Assembly: GCF_000954115.1 (NCBI RefSeq)
Contig: NZ_CP010797.1
Coordinates: forward strand, 1,302,001 to 1,366,000
Length of the DNA: 64,000 bases
Direction: 5' to 3'
Origin: Rhodococcus sp. B7740
GTDB taxonomy: Bacteria; Actinomycetota; Actinomycetes; Mycobacteriales; Mycobacteriaceae
Shown: positions 45,466 through 54,815 of the stretch, one piece after another
Layout of the letters: every line of letters starts with the position of its first letter
Numbering within the stretch: position 1 is the stretch's first letter
Notes under the pieces: generated by a model
Databases searched by the model: none
Seen by the model: the letters and a program-made list of their open reading frames with translations, nothing else
What the model was told of the DNA's origin: nothing
Made by a program: the position numbers and the translations under genes

Positions 45466-46128
45466 TCACGTGGTCCCGGCCGAGCCCGATCCGTACCTCC
45501 ACCGTCCGGCGATCCGCCCGAGTGCACCGACCGCGAGAGCCATCAACGCGAAGGCGACGGTGAGAACGAGCAGGCCGATGGCGAGCGCGAGGTAGCCCTG
45601 GACGCGTGGGTCGAGGAACGGATAGGGATACCAGTCGACAACGGGCCCACGGACGAGGGTGTAGATCCCGTAGAGAAGTGGAAACAGCAGCCATGTCAGG
45701 CTGCGCGATTCCGAGATCTGCCGTCGCGGTGGCGTGAGGATCCAGTCGATCAGCAGGACGACGGGCATGATGCGGTGCACCACGTTGTTCGTCCATGGAT
45801 CCGCCACGCCCACATCGATGTTGGCGAGCAGTACTGCGTAGATGATCCCGGTGATGACCATGTAGAGGGTGACGGCACCCCGAACGAGCTGCCAGTGCGC
45901 TGCGCGTGGATCGACGACGCCGCCGACCAGCAGCACCAGCACCGTCAGCACGTTGCTCATGACGGTGAAGTAGCTGAAGTAGTTGGCCAGCGAGAACGTC
46001 GTGGAGGCGAGACCGTCCAGGACGATCGAGATCAGTGCCGAGGCGGTGAGCGCCGCGAACAGTACGCGCAAAGTCCTGATCGTTACGGGAGTGCGCGGCT
46101 GGACCATCACATCCTGCGAGATGCTCAT
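45466..46128 (-). CDS. Pr6Pr-family integral membrane protein
   Basis: 220 aa with six transmembrane helices. The conserved FSYFTVMSNVLTVLVLLVGG and NNVVHRIMPVVLLIDWILTPP are typical of the Pr6Pr/FAR-17a-like family; YPYPFLDP occurs before the last helix. Two His-containing loops (HWQLVRG, NNVVHRIMP) may be functional. Role unknown. It lies 14 bases upstream of the aminotransferase start and has a CAGGAT hexamer 6 bases before its ATG. Confidence 0.83.
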   Translation of the reverse strand: MSISQDVMVQPRTPVTIRTLRVLFAALTASALISIVLDGLASTTFSLANYFSYFTVMSNVLTVLVLLVGGVVDPRAAHWQLVRGAVTLYMVITGIIYAVLLANIDVGVADPWTNNVVHRIMPVVLLIDWILTPPRRQISESRSLTWLLFPLLYGIYTLVRGPVVDWYPYPFLDPRVQGYLALAIGLLVLTVAFALMALAVGALGRIAGRWRYGSGSAGTT

Positions 46129-46196
46129 GTGGCGATCCTGGCACAGTCACGACCTGCATTCGGTGGCACTGCCGAAACCGATATCCTGGGTGAAGT

Positions 46197-49100
46197 ATGT
46201 CTACCTCGAACCCGTCCGTTCAGCGTCGCGCTCTCGCCACACGTCTGGCCCAGGTCACCATCCGCGACGAGAACCGGCTGCGGCGGCGATTGGACAAGGC
46301 GCGTACCGACGACGCGTTCGCCGCACTCGACCGCGACATCACCCGCGCCGAGACCGTGGTCGCCAACCGCCGGGCTGCGGTGCCCAAGCTCGAATTTCCC
46401 GAGTCACTTCCGGTCAGTCTTCGCAAGGACGACATTGCCGCGGCCATCGCCGAGCACCAGGTGGTGATCGTCGCCGGCGAGACCGGCTCCGGCAAGACCA
46501 CTCAGATCCCCAAGATCTGCCTCGAACTGGGGCGCGGGATCCGGGGCTCGATCGGTCACACACAGCCCCGTCGACTCGCCGCTCGCACCGTCGCCGAACG
46601 CATCGCCGAGGAGGTGGGTGAACCACTGGGTGAATCCATCGGCTACAAGGTGAGATTCACCGATCAGTCCTCGGATGCGACCCTCGTCAAGCTGATGACC
46701 GACGGCATCCTGCTGGCGGAGATCCAGCGAGACAGGCTGCTCCGCCAGTACGACACCCTGATCATCGACGAGGCCCACGAGCGCAGCCTCAACATCGATT
46801 TCATCCTGGGCTACCTCGCGCAGCTCCTCCCCCGCCGACCCGACCTGAAGATCGTCATCACCTCGGCGACGATCGATCCCGAGCGTTTCGCTCGGCACTT
46901 CGCGCGCGACGGCGTGCCCGCGCCGATCATCGAGGTCTCCGGCCGCACGTTCCCGGTCGAGATGCGCTACCGGCCACTGACCGTCGACGCCGGGGACACC
47001 ACGATCGATCTCGACCCCGTCGACGCGACGTGCCAGGCCGTCGACGAGTTGATGGCCGAGGGCGACGGTGACATTCTGGTGTTCCTGTCCGGTGAGCGCG
47101 AGATTCGCGACACCGCCGACGCCTTGAACGACCGAAATCTGCGCAACACCGAGATCGTTCCACTCTATGCGAGACTATCTGCGGCCGAACAACATCGAGT
47201 GTTCTCCCCGCACTCGGGCAGGCGCGTGGTGCTCTCGACGAACGTTGCGGAAACATCGCTGACGGTCCCCGGAATCCGCTACGTGGTCGACCCGGGTACC
47301 GCCCGAATCTCGCGATACTCGTTGCGTACCAAGGTTCAACGCCTTCCCATCGAGCCGATCTCCCAGGCATCGGCGCGGCAGCGGGCCGGCCGCTGCGGCC
47401 GCGTCGCCGACGGCATCTGCATCCGGCTGTACTCGGAAGAAGATTTCGAGTCACGTCCGCAGTTCACCGAGCCGGAGATTCTGCGTACCAACCTGGCGTC
47501 GGTGATCCTTCAGATGACCGCACTCGGGCTGGGCAAGATCGACGCGTTCCCGTTCGTCGAACCACCCGATCCGCGGAGCATCCGAGACGGAATCGGACTG
47601 CTCGAAGAGCTCGGGGCACTGAAGCCTGCCACCAAGGACGGCACCGCGGAGCTCACCCCCATCGGCCGGGAACTCTCGGCGCTTCCGGTCGATCCACGGA
47701 TGGCGCGAATGCTGGTCGAGGCCAACGGCAACGGATCTCTCCGCGATGCGTTGGTGGTCGTTGCCGCGCTGTCGATCCAGGACGTTCGGGAGCGGCCGGC
47801 AGAGCATCAGCAGGCGGCGGACGAGAAGCATGCGCGCTTCGCGGTGGAGAACTCCGACTTCCTCGCGTACGTGAAGCTGTGGACCTATTTGCGCGAACAG
47901 CGGAACGAGTTGTCCTCCAACCAGTTCCGCCGTATGTGCCGCACCGAGTTCCTGCACTACCTACGTATTCGCGAGTGGCAGGATTTGCACGGTCAGCTAC
48001 GTCAGATCACCCGTGGCCTCGGGTGGACGGTTCCCGACGCCGACTCCACCGAGACCGCGCTGCATCAGTCGCTGCTGTCCGGACTGCTCTCGCACATCGG
48101 GCTCCGGGAGGGTGACAAGCGTGAGTTCCTCGGCGCGCGTGGGGCTCACTTCGCGATCTTCCCCGGGTCGGGTCTGTTCAAGAAGCCCCCGCGCTGGGTC
48201 ATGGCCGCCGAATTGGTCGAGACCGGACGCCTGTGGGGCCGGATGGCTGCGCGCATCGAGCCCGAGTGGGCCGAGCGGTTGGCGCCGCACCTGGTCAAGC
48301 GGACGTACTCGGAGCCGCACTGGTCCATCAAACGGGAATCGGCGATGGCCTACGAACGGGTGACGCTCTACGGCATTCCGTTGGTGACGCAACGTCCGGT
48401 GAACTATCACCGCATCGACGCCGAGGCGTCTCGAGAGCTGTTCATCAGACATGCGCTGGTGGAGGGTGAATGGAAGACCCAGCACGCGTTCTTCCACAAG
48501 AACCGGGCGCTGCTCGACGACGTCGGTGAACTAGAACATCGCGCTCGGCGACGAGACATCGTGGTCGACGACGACGCTCTCTTCGACTTCTACGACGCAC
48601 GTATCGCCCCGGAGGCGGTGTCGGCGCGACACTTCGACACCTGGTGGAAGAAGGCACGCAGACAGGACCCGCACCTACTCGACTTCACCACCGCCACCGT
48701 CGTCAACTCCGACGCGGCCTCGGTACTGACCGGCGCGTATCCCGACGCATGGCGACAGGGCGAGATCCAGTTCCCACTGACGTATCAGTTCGAGCCGGGC
48801 ACCGCGGCCGACGGAGTCACCGCGCGCATTCCGATCGCGCTGCTCGCTCAGGTACAGCCGGTGGGATTCGACTGGCTGGTCCCGGGAATGCGCGGCGAGC
48901 TGGTCACCGCATTGATAAAGACGCTGCCGAAGGCACTGCGGCGCAACGTGGTTCCGGCTCCCGACTTCGCGGCCGCGGCGTTGGCGGCCATGAAGCCGCG
49001 CGCGGAAACTCTGGTGACGGCGCTGGCCCGTGAGTTGTCCCGGGCTGCCCGGTGCGACATCACGGCGAAGGATTTCGACCCCGCCGCGTTGCCCGAGCAT

Positions 49101-50093
49101 CTGAAGATGACGTTCGCGGCCGTCGACCCGTCCGGAAAGGTGCTGGGCAGCAACAAGGATCTGACTGCTCTTCGGACGAGCCTGTCGGGTGAGGTCGGCC
49201 GTCAGGTGGCGAGCGCGGTCGGCGACGCGGAGCGCGCACCCTCTCTGGCCTGGACCTCCGGCACGCTCGGTCGGTTGGAGCCGACGGTGACTCGGCAGGT
49301 CGGTGGACAGAAGGTCACCGGCTATCCGGCGCTGGTTCCGGAAGGACCCGGCGTCGCGGTGCGGGTCCTCAGCACCCCCGCCGAGGCGCGGGCGGCAATG
49401 CGCTCGGGAACCAGAACTTTGCTTCTGTCGACGGCTCCGAAGGGCACCAAGGCATTGCTGGCCGGCCTACCGACCGCGGAACGTCTTGCACTGGGCCAGA
49501 ATCCGTACGGTGGAGTCGACGCACTCCTCGAGGAGTGCCGAGTACTTGCGGTCGAAGAGGCCATGGATGCGCACGGAGGACCGGTCCGGGATCCGGATGC
49601 CTTCGAGAAACTGAGGGCACTCGTCAACGCCGAGGTTCCGCAGCGCACCGCTGCGATACTGGCGTTGGTTCGCCCGGTGTTGACCGCCGCCCTGGCGCTG
49701 TCCGCGCAACTTCAGTCCTCCTCGGGCGAGCCGGCGGACGATGTTCGGGAACAGTTCGACGGCTTGATCTTTCGAGGGTTCGTCACCGAATTCGGCTCTC
49801 GCAGACTCGCAGACCTGCCGCGCTACCTCGCCGCGGCGACCAAGCGGTTGACGACGCTGCCGAGCAGTGCAGGCCGGGACGCGGCTGCGATGGACGTGCT
49901 CGATCGGGTGTACGCCTCGTACGGGCGACTGTTGGATTCGCTGCCGGAGAGCAGAAAGAACAGTTCCGGGGTTCAGGAACTATTCTGGATGATCGAGGAG
50001 TTGCGCGTCGGACTGTTCGCGCAGGGCATTCGCACGGCGTACCCGGTGTCGGAGAAGCGCATCGAGAAGGCGATCTCGGACCAGCGTCGCTGA
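46197..50093 (+). CDS. hrpA: ATP-dependent RNA helicase HrpA
   Basis: 1298 aa, the full length of HrpA. The DEAH core has motif I VVIVAGETGSGKTTQIPKIC (about residue 90), motif II LIIDEAHERSLNIDFI, motif III ITSATIDPERF, and motif VI QRAGRCGRVADG. HA2 and OB-fold regions follow, then the C-terminal DUF3418 region. The family takes part in mRNA processing and in rescue of stalled ribosomes in E. coli. It ends 12 bases before the convergent nrdR. Confidence 0.95.
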   Translation: MSTSNPSVQRRALATRLAQVTIRDENRLRRRLDKARTDDAFAALDRDITRAETVVANRRAAVPKLEFPESLPVSLRKDDIAAAIAEHQVVIVAGETGSGKTTQIPKICLELGRGIRGSIGHTQPRRLAARTVAERIAEEVGEPLGESIGYKVRFTDQSSDATLVKLMTDGILLAEIQRDRLLRQYDTLIIDEAHERSLNIDFILGYLAQLLPRRPDLKIVITSATIDPERFARHFARDGVPAPIIEVSGRTFPVEMRYRPLTVDAGDTTIDLDPVDATCQAVDELMAEGDGDILVFLSGEREIRDTADALNDRNLRNTEIVPLYARLSAAEQHRVFSPHSGRRVVLSTNVAETSLTVPGIRYVVDPGTARISRYSLRTKVQRLPIEPISQASARQRAGRCGRVADGICIRLYSEEDFESRPQFTEPEILRTNLASVILQMTALGLGKIDAFPFVEPPDPRSIRDGIGLLEELGALKPATKDGTAELTPIGRELSALPVDPRMARMLVEANGNGSLRDALVVVAALSIQDVRERPAEHQQAADEKHARFAVENSDFLAYVKLWTYLREQRNELSSNQFRRMCRTEFLHYLRIREWQDLHGQLRQITRGLGWTVPDADSTETALHQSLLSGLLSHIGLREGDKREFLGARGAHFAIFPGSGLFKKPPRWVMAAELVETGRLWGRMAARIEPEWAERLAPHLVKRTYSEPHWSIKRESAMAYERVTLYGIPLVTQRPVNYHRIDAEASRELFIRHALVEGEWKTQHAFFHKNRALLDDVGELEHRARRRDIVVDDDALFDFYDARIAPEAVSARHFDTWWKKARRQDPHLLDFTTATVVNSDAASVLTGAYPDAWRQGEIQFPLTYQFEPGTAADGVTARIPIALLAQVQPVGFDWLVPGMRGELVTALIKTLPKALRRNVVPAPDFAAAALAAMKPRAETLVTALARELSRAARCDITAKDFDPAALPEHLKMTFAAVDPSGKVLGSNKDLTALRTSLSGEVGRQVASAVGDAERAPSLAWTSGTLGRLEPTVTRQVGGQKVTGYPALVPEGPGVAVRVLSTPAEARAAMRSGTRTLLLSTAPKGTKALLAGLPTAERLALGQNPYGGVDALLEECRVLAVEEAMDAHGGPVRDPDAFEKLRALVNAEVPQRTAAILALVRPVLTAALALSAQLQSSSGEPADDVREQFDGLIFRGFVTEFGSRRLADLPRYLAAATKRLTTLPSSAGRDAAAMDVLDRVYASYGRLLDSLPESRKNSSGVQELFWMIEELRVGLFAQGIRTAYPVSEKRIEKAISDQRR

Positions 50094-50105
50094 TGGGCGG
50101 GCCTG

Positions 50106-50570
50106 TCAGTCGATGTCTGCGGACTCGCGGTGCTTGCGCAGTTCGTGGATTTCCTTCTCGAAGTCTTCTGCCGAGCTGAACGAGCGGTAGACGGAAGCGA
50201 AGCGCAGGTAGGCCACTTCGTCCAGGTCGCGGAGTGGACCGAGGATGGCCAAGCCCACTTCGTTGCTGGGGATCTCCGCGGATCCCGCTGCACGGATGGC
50301 GTCCTCGACCTGTTGTGCCAGTAGGTTCAGCGCGTCGTTGTCGACATCTCTGCCCTGGCAGGCGCGACGGACTCCCTTGACGACCTTCTCTCGGCTGAAC
50401 GGCTCGGTGACACCACTGCGTTTCACGACGGCCAGCACTGCGGCCTCGACGGTGGTGAATCGGCGACCGCACTCCGGGCAGGAGCGACGACGCCGGATTG
50501 CTTGCCCCTCGTCCATCTCACGCGAGTCGACCACGCGTGAGTCGGGATGCCTGCAGAACGGGCAATGCAT
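50106..50570 (-). CDS. nrdR: Transcriptional repressor NrdR
   Basis: 154 aa from the ATG at 50570. An N-terminal zinc ribbon ([17 protein letters not shown] ... [13 protein letters not shown]) is followed by the ATP-cone domain ([25 protein letters not shown]). It senses ATP/dATP and represses ribonucleotide reductase operons. It is encoded downstream of the DivS-like gene on the same strand (100-base gap). Counterpart of Rv2718c. Confidence 0.96.
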   Translation of the reverse strand: MHCPFCRHPDSRVVDSREMDEGQAIRRRRSCPECGRRFTTVEAAVLAVVKRSGVTEPFSREKVVKGVRRACQGRDVDNDALNLLAQQVEDAIRAAGSAEIPSNEVGLAILGPLRDLDEVAYLRFASVYRSFSSAEDFEKEIHELRKHRESADID

Positions 50571-50670
50571 GAGGGATCCTCCGTCGTAGCCGATGCTCCG
50601 ACGACGAGCACGCACATCGGGGCAGTCTGTCGAGGATACTCAGTCTCCTCGAACCCGACGGTGCCGGTGG

Positions 50671-51081
50671 TCATCTGCCGGGCGTGTACTCGACGACAGC
50701 TCCGTCGTGCACCTCGACCACACCCGCCGGTTGCGCGCCGGCATCGGGGGCGACGGCCCGCAGGTTCGCGATGCCGATCAGCCCGCCCGCCACCACCAGG
50801 ACCGCCAACACCGTCAGCACGATCGAACGCATCCGAACCGGCTGGCCGGCGAAGTGCGCCGAGGTCGCGTCGAACTCGCGATCGGCCTGCTCGCGATCGG
50901 TGACGTCGGTCCACGACGGATCGAGGACCGGGAGGCACGGTGAATTCTGTGTACGGGTTCCCGTGACACCGTGCGTTCCGATGGGACTCTGCAGAACGGG
51001 ACGCGCCCGGCGGCGGCGCTCGACGGCAGTGGATCGGGCGCGGACACCGGTGGCGGTGGGGCGATCGGTGATGATGGTCAT
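50671..51081 (-). CDS. DivS/ChiZ-like SOS cell-division suppressor, LysM domain absent
   Basis: 136 aa from the ATG at 51081. The cytoplasmic N-terminus (ERRRRARPVLQSPIG) is followed by one transmembrane helix (about residues 84-104, RSIVLTVLAVLVVAGGLIGI) and a short outer tail. The mycobacterial ChiZ (Rv2719c) has a C-terminal LysM domain; here the protein ends soon after the helix, so no LysM domain is seen. That makes it more like corynebacterial DivS. It is divergent from lexA, with a LexA box 34 bases upstream of its start. A role in halting division during DNA damage is inferred. Confidence 0.72.
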   Translation of the reverse strand: MTIITDRPTATGVRARSTAVERRRRARPVLQSPIGTHGVTGTRTQNSPCLPVLDPSWTDVTDREQADREFDATSAHFAGQPVRMRSIVLTVLAVLVVAGGLIGIANLRAVAPDAGAQPAGVVEVHDGAVVEYTPGR

Positions 51082-51114
51082 CGGAACCTCGACTTCGCTC
51101 GTTGGATCGATTGT

Positions 51115-51130
51115 TCGATCAGGCGTTCGA
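51115..51130. promoter_or_regulatory. LexA (SOS) box near the DivS-like gene
   Basis: TCGATCAGGCGTTCGA matches the mycobacterial TCGAAC-N4-GTTCGA box with one mismatch. Confidence 0.72.
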
Positions 51131-51193
51131 TGGACGCTTGTTCGAAGTTCTATCACGAGCCTCCGACAAAGTCTGCAGAAAACGCGACACGAG

Positions 51194-51209
51194 TCGAACA
51201 GATGTTTGA
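51194..51209. promoter_or_regulatory. LexA (SOS) box near lexA
   Basis: TCGAACAGATGTTTGA matches the TCGAAC-N4-GTTCGA consensus with one mismatch. It is placed for autoregulation of lexA. Confidence 0.78.
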
Positions 51210-51336
51210 TTCAACAGCTGATACACGCTAGATTCGTGTCAGAAACCACACGCCACACGAGTCGACACCATCAACTCCAGTCCGCGCAGACCTACCACGC
51301 AGACCGGATCCAGGACACCAGCAGGAGGCCGACAGC

Positions 51337-52149
51337 ATGAAGGACGAGACCTCGACGAGGTCGACCACGCTTTCCACGACCACCGGTTCCAAGGCGACCG
51401 GAGCCAGGGCCACCGCACCGAAGGCCGCAGCGGGTAAGCCTGCCGCGGAACCGACATCCAAGGCCATGGAAGTCGGCACCGACATCAGCGCGGGTCTGAC
51501 CGAGCGGCAACGGAAGGTACTCGAGGTCATTCGAGCTTCGGTGACCGAGCGCGGTTACCCGCCGAGCATTCGAGAGATCGGTGACGCGGTCGGCCTGACA
51601 TCGACCTCCTCCGTCGCTCACCAGCTCCGTACGCTCGAACGCAAGGGTTTCCTCCGGCGCGACGCCAACCGGCCCCGCGCGGTCGACGTCCGCGGTCTCG
51701 ACGAGGTGCAGGCCGATCAGGCAGCCGCCGCGGTCGACGGATCGCAGGCGTCCGAGGAGCAGGATCGGCTGCCTACCCCGACGTTCGTGCCGGTACTGGG
51801 CCGGATCGCTGCAGGCGGTCCGATTCTGGCCGAGGAAGCCGTCGAGGACGTCTTCCCGCTCCCCCGCGAGCTGGTCGGACAGGGTTCGCTGTTCCTGCTC
51901 AAGGTGGTCGGTGAATCGATGATCGATGCGGCCATCTGCGACGGTGACTGGGTGGTGGTTCGTCAGCAGTCCGTGGCCGACAACGGCGACATCGTCGCTG
52001 CGATGATCGACGGCGAGGCCACCGTCAAGACGTTCAAGCGGTCCAAGGGCGAGGTGTGGCTGCTGCCGCACAACCCGCTGTTCGAGCCGATCCCGGGCAA
52101 CAACGCCGCGATCCTCGGCAAGGTCGTCACCGTGATGCGCAAGCTGTAG
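51337..52149 (+). CDS. lexA: SOS repressor LexA
   Basis: 270 aa, ATG preceded by AGGAGG. A Thr/Ala/Lys-rich extension of about 50 residues precedes the winged helix ([20 protein letters not shown] ... [15 protein letters not shown]). The self-cleavage domain has the Ala-Gly site in GRIAAGGPI (about 159), catalytic Ser in [11 protein letters not shown] (about 193) and Lys in ATVKTF (about 230). The long extension might be a later in-frame start, but the strong ribosome-binding site favours this one. Counterpart of Rv2720. Confidence 0.95.
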   Translation: MKDETSTRSTTLSTTTGSKATGARATAPKAAAGKPAAEPTSKAMEVGTDISAGLTERQRKVLEVIRASVTERGYPPSIREIGDAVGLTSTSSVAHQLRTLERKGFLRRDANRPRAVDVRGLDEVQADQAAAAVDGSQASEEQDRLPTPTFVPVLGRIAAGGPILAEEAVEDVFPLPRELVGQGSLFLLKVVGESMIDAAICDGDWVVVRQQSVADNGDIVAAMIDGEATVKTFKRSKGEVWLLPHNPLFEPIPGNNAAILGKVVTVMRKL

Positions 52150-52166
52150 GGATCGTCACCGAGGTG

Positions 52167-52212
52167 ACACGCGAAGGGCCGCAGCACAGGAGTGCTGCGG
52201 CCCTTCGCGTGT
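52167..52212. terminator. 21-bp stem hairpin between lexA and fadE
   Basis: A perfect 21-bp stem with an AGGA loop between convergent lexA and the acyl-CoA dehydrogenase. No U-tract on either side; a strong bidirectional terminator candidate. Confidence 0.8.
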
Positions 52213-52226
52213 CTCGGATCAGCGGA

Positions 52227-53369
52227 TCACAGATTCAATCCGCGGCCGATGATCTCCTTCATGATCTCGGTGGTGCCGCCGTAGATGGTCTGTACACGGG
52301 AATCCATGTACGCCTTGGCGATCGGGTATTCCTTCATGTAGCCGTAGCCGCCGTGCAGCTGCAGGCACCGGTCGATCAGTTTGACCTGATTCTCGGTGGT
52401 CCACCACTTCGCCATGGCGGCTTCTTGCACAGTCAACTTGTCTGCGTTGAGCAGCTCGATGAACTTGTCCACCATGATGCGGGTGGCGGTGGTTTCGGTG
52501 GCCAGTTCCGCCAACACGAAGCGCGTGTTCTGGAACTTGCCGATCGACTTTCCGAAGGCCTTGCGGTCGCGGCAGTACTGGATCGTCATGTCCAGTGCCG
52601 ATTCCATTGCCGCGGCGGCGACGACAGCGATCGAGAGTCGCTCCTGCGGCAAGTTCTGCATCAGGTAGATGAAGCCCATGCCCTCGTCGCCGAGCAGGTT
52701 GGCGGCGGGCACACGAACGTCGGTGAAGCTGAGTTCGGCGGTGTCCTGGGCCTTCATGCCGATCTTGTCGAGGTTGCGGCCGCGTTCGAATCCGGGCATG
52801 TCACGTTCGACGACCAGCAGACTGAAGCCCTGTGCGCCCTTCTCGGGGTCGGTGCAGGCCACGACGATCACCAGATCGGCGTTGATTCCGTTGGTGATGA
52901 ACGTCTTCGAGCCGTTGAGCACCCAGTCGTCGCCGTCACGTACCGCCTTGGTCTTGATGCCCTGCAGGTCGCTTCCGGTTCCCGGCTCGGTCATCGCGAT
53001 CGCGGTGATCAGTTCGCCGGAGCAGAATCCGGGAAGCCAGCGCGCCTTCTGCTCGTCGTTCGCGAGATCGATCAGGTACGGCGCGACGACGTCGTTGTGC
53101 AGGGTGAAACCGATACCGCTGTATCCGCCACGGGTGGTTTCCTCGGTGACGATGGCGTTGTAGCGGAAGTCCTTGACTCCGCCGCCGCCGAATTCCTCGG
53201 GCGCTGCCGTTCCGAGGAAGCCCTGCTTACCGGCCTCGACCCAGACGTCGCGATCGACGATGTTCTGCTCTTCCCACTTCGCGTGGTTCGGCGCTACGTG
53301 CTGATCGAGAAATTTCCGGTACGACTCCCGGAACAGCTCGTGCTCGGGCTCGAAAAGTGTGCGTTCCAC
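52227..53369 (-). CDS. Acyl-CoA dehydrogenase (FadE20-like)
   Basis: 380 aa. Flavin-dependent dehydrogenase of fatty-acid or branched acyl-CoA oxidation. FAD/substrate motifs: AMTEPGTGSDLQGI, DDWVLNGSKTFITNG, and the C-terminal GGYGYMKEYPIAKAYMDSRVQ with TIYGGTTEIM. The Glu of TTEIM probably acts as the base. It sits 77 bases from lexA in convergent orientation and is the likely counterpart of Rv2724c. Confidence 0.9.
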   Translation of the reverse strand: MERTLFEPEHELFRESYRKFLDQHVAPNHAKWEEQNIVDRDVWVEAGKQGFLGTAAPEEFGGGGVKDFRYNAIVTEETTRGGYSGIGFTLHNDVVAPYLIDLANDEQKARWLPGFCSGELITAIAMTEPGTGSDLQGIKTKAVRDGDDWVLNGSKTFITNGINADLVIVVACTDPEKGAQGFSLLVVERDMPGFERGRNLDKIGMKAQDTAELSFTDVRVPAANLLGDEGMGFIYLMQNLPQERLSIAVVAAAAMESALDMTIQYCRDRKAFGKSIGKFQNTRFVLAELATETTATRIMVDKFIELLNADKLTVQEAAMAKWWTTENQVKLIDRCLQLHGGYGYMKEYPIAKAYMDSRVQTIYGGTTEIMKEIIGRGLNL

Positions 53370-53521
53370 GAATGTCTCCTTGTTCGGTGCATACCGGCAG
53401 CGACCACGCGAAATCTCTACGAATCTCGATCGCCGGTACGACTGACGTCACAGGGAAACACTACGTCCGCGGCGTCGGGGTGGTCGATGACCAAAACGCG
53501 CGCGATCCGTGACCGACCCCG

Positions 53522-54793
53522 CTAACGACCTCGGGTGCCTGCACTCCTGGCGAGCGCCGAGACGATCGGGTACCCCAGCAGGATGCCCACCGAACCCCAG
53601 GCGATACCGCCGAGTTCGACCGATCCGACGGACAGTGTCAGGTCACCGATTCCGGCGACCAGCGCCGCCGCAACGACGATGAGATTGACCGGGTCGGTGA
53701 AGTCGACCTTCGCGTCGGTCCAGATGCGTACGCCGAGAAGCCCGATCAGGCCGTACAGCACCAGAGTTGCGCCGCCGATGACTCCGTCGGGGACGGTGAA
53801 GATCAGCGCACCGAACTTGGGCGAGAACGCGAGCACCATCGCCGTGATCGATGCGACCCAATACGCCGCGGTCGAGTACACGCGGGTGGCAGCCATGACA
53901 CCGATGTTCTCCGCGTAGGTGGTGGTTCCCGAACCGCCGCCTGCTCCGGCGAGTGTGGTCGCCAGCCCGTCGGCGATCAATGCGTCACCGGCCACGTCGT
54001 CGAGGTTCTTGCCGGTCATCGCGGCGACGGCTTTGACGTGTCCCACGTTCTCGGCGACGAGGACGATCACCACCGGCAGCGCCACGAGGATCACCGACAG
54101 CTCGAAGGACGGACCGCGAAACTCGGGCAGACCGATCCAGCTCGCCGCGCTCAGTGCGTCGAGGCGTGGTTGCGCGATGCCCCCGGTGACGGCGGCGAAC
54201 ACCCAACCCACGACGACACCGAGCAGAATTCCGAGTCGCCCGATCAAGCCGGGTCCGAGCGCCGTCGCCAGCAGAATCGCGATCAGGGTGACGGCTGCGA
54301 TCAGCGGCTGTGCCTCGAACGACGTGGTGGCGGCCGGTGCCAAGTTCAGCCCGATGAGCACGACGACGGCACCGGTCACGACGGGCGGCATGGCCGCGTC
54401 GAGTACCCGTTGGCCCGCGAACTTCACCACGAAGCCGACGGCGGCCAGTACGAGGCCGACACACAGGACCGCTCCGAGTTGGGCGGCGGGTCCGTTCGCT
54501 TGGGTGGCACCGAGCGGAGCCAGGAAAGCGAAGGACGAACCCAGGTAGCTGGGAACGCGCCCTCCAGTGATGACGAGGAACAGTGCCGTTCCTATGCCCG
54601 AGAACAGCAGCGTCGTCGATACCGGAAATCCGGTGATCGTCGGAACCAGCAGTGTCGCACCGAACATCGCGACGACGTGCTGCATTCCGATACCGATGGT
54701 GCGTGGCCACGTCAATCGTTCGTCGGGTGAGACCACCGCCCCGGCCTCGACGGTCTTTCCGTTTCCGTGCAGCGTCCAACCCAGAGTTCTCAT
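53522..54793 (-). CDS. Uracil/xanthine permease, NCS2 family
   Basis: 423 aa from the ATG at 54793; a GTG at 54808 is an alternative. About twelve to fourteen helices. The signature AENVGHVKAVAAMTG and GGGSGTTTYAENIGVMA are the two substrate-binding loops of NCS2 carriers. It is a proton-coupled importer of uracil or xanthine. It follows ptsI by 22 bases on the same strand, which is an unusual association. Confidence 0.9.
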   Translation of the reverse strand: MRTLGWTLHGNGKTVEAGAVVSPDERLTWPRTIGIGMQHVVAMFGATLLVPTITGFPVSTTLLFSGIGTALFLVITGGRVPSYLGSSFAFLAPLGATQANGPAAQLGAVLCVGLVLAAVGFVVKFAGQRVLDAAMPPVVTGAVVVLIGLNLAPAATTSFEAQPLIAAVTLIAILLATALGPGLIGRLGILLGVVVGWVFAAVTGGIAQPRLDALSAASWIGLPEFRGPSFELSVILVALPVVIVLVAENVGHVKAVAAMTGKNLDDVAGDALIADGLATTLAGAGGGSGTTTYAENIGVMAATRVYSTAAYWVASITAMVLAFSPKFGALIFTVPDGVIGGATLVLYGLIGLLGVRIWTDAKVDFTDPVNLIVVAAALVAGIGDLTLSVGSVELGGIAWGSVGILLGYPIVSALARSAGTRGR

Positions 54794-54815
54794 GATGGAA
54801 GGCAACACTATTGGA

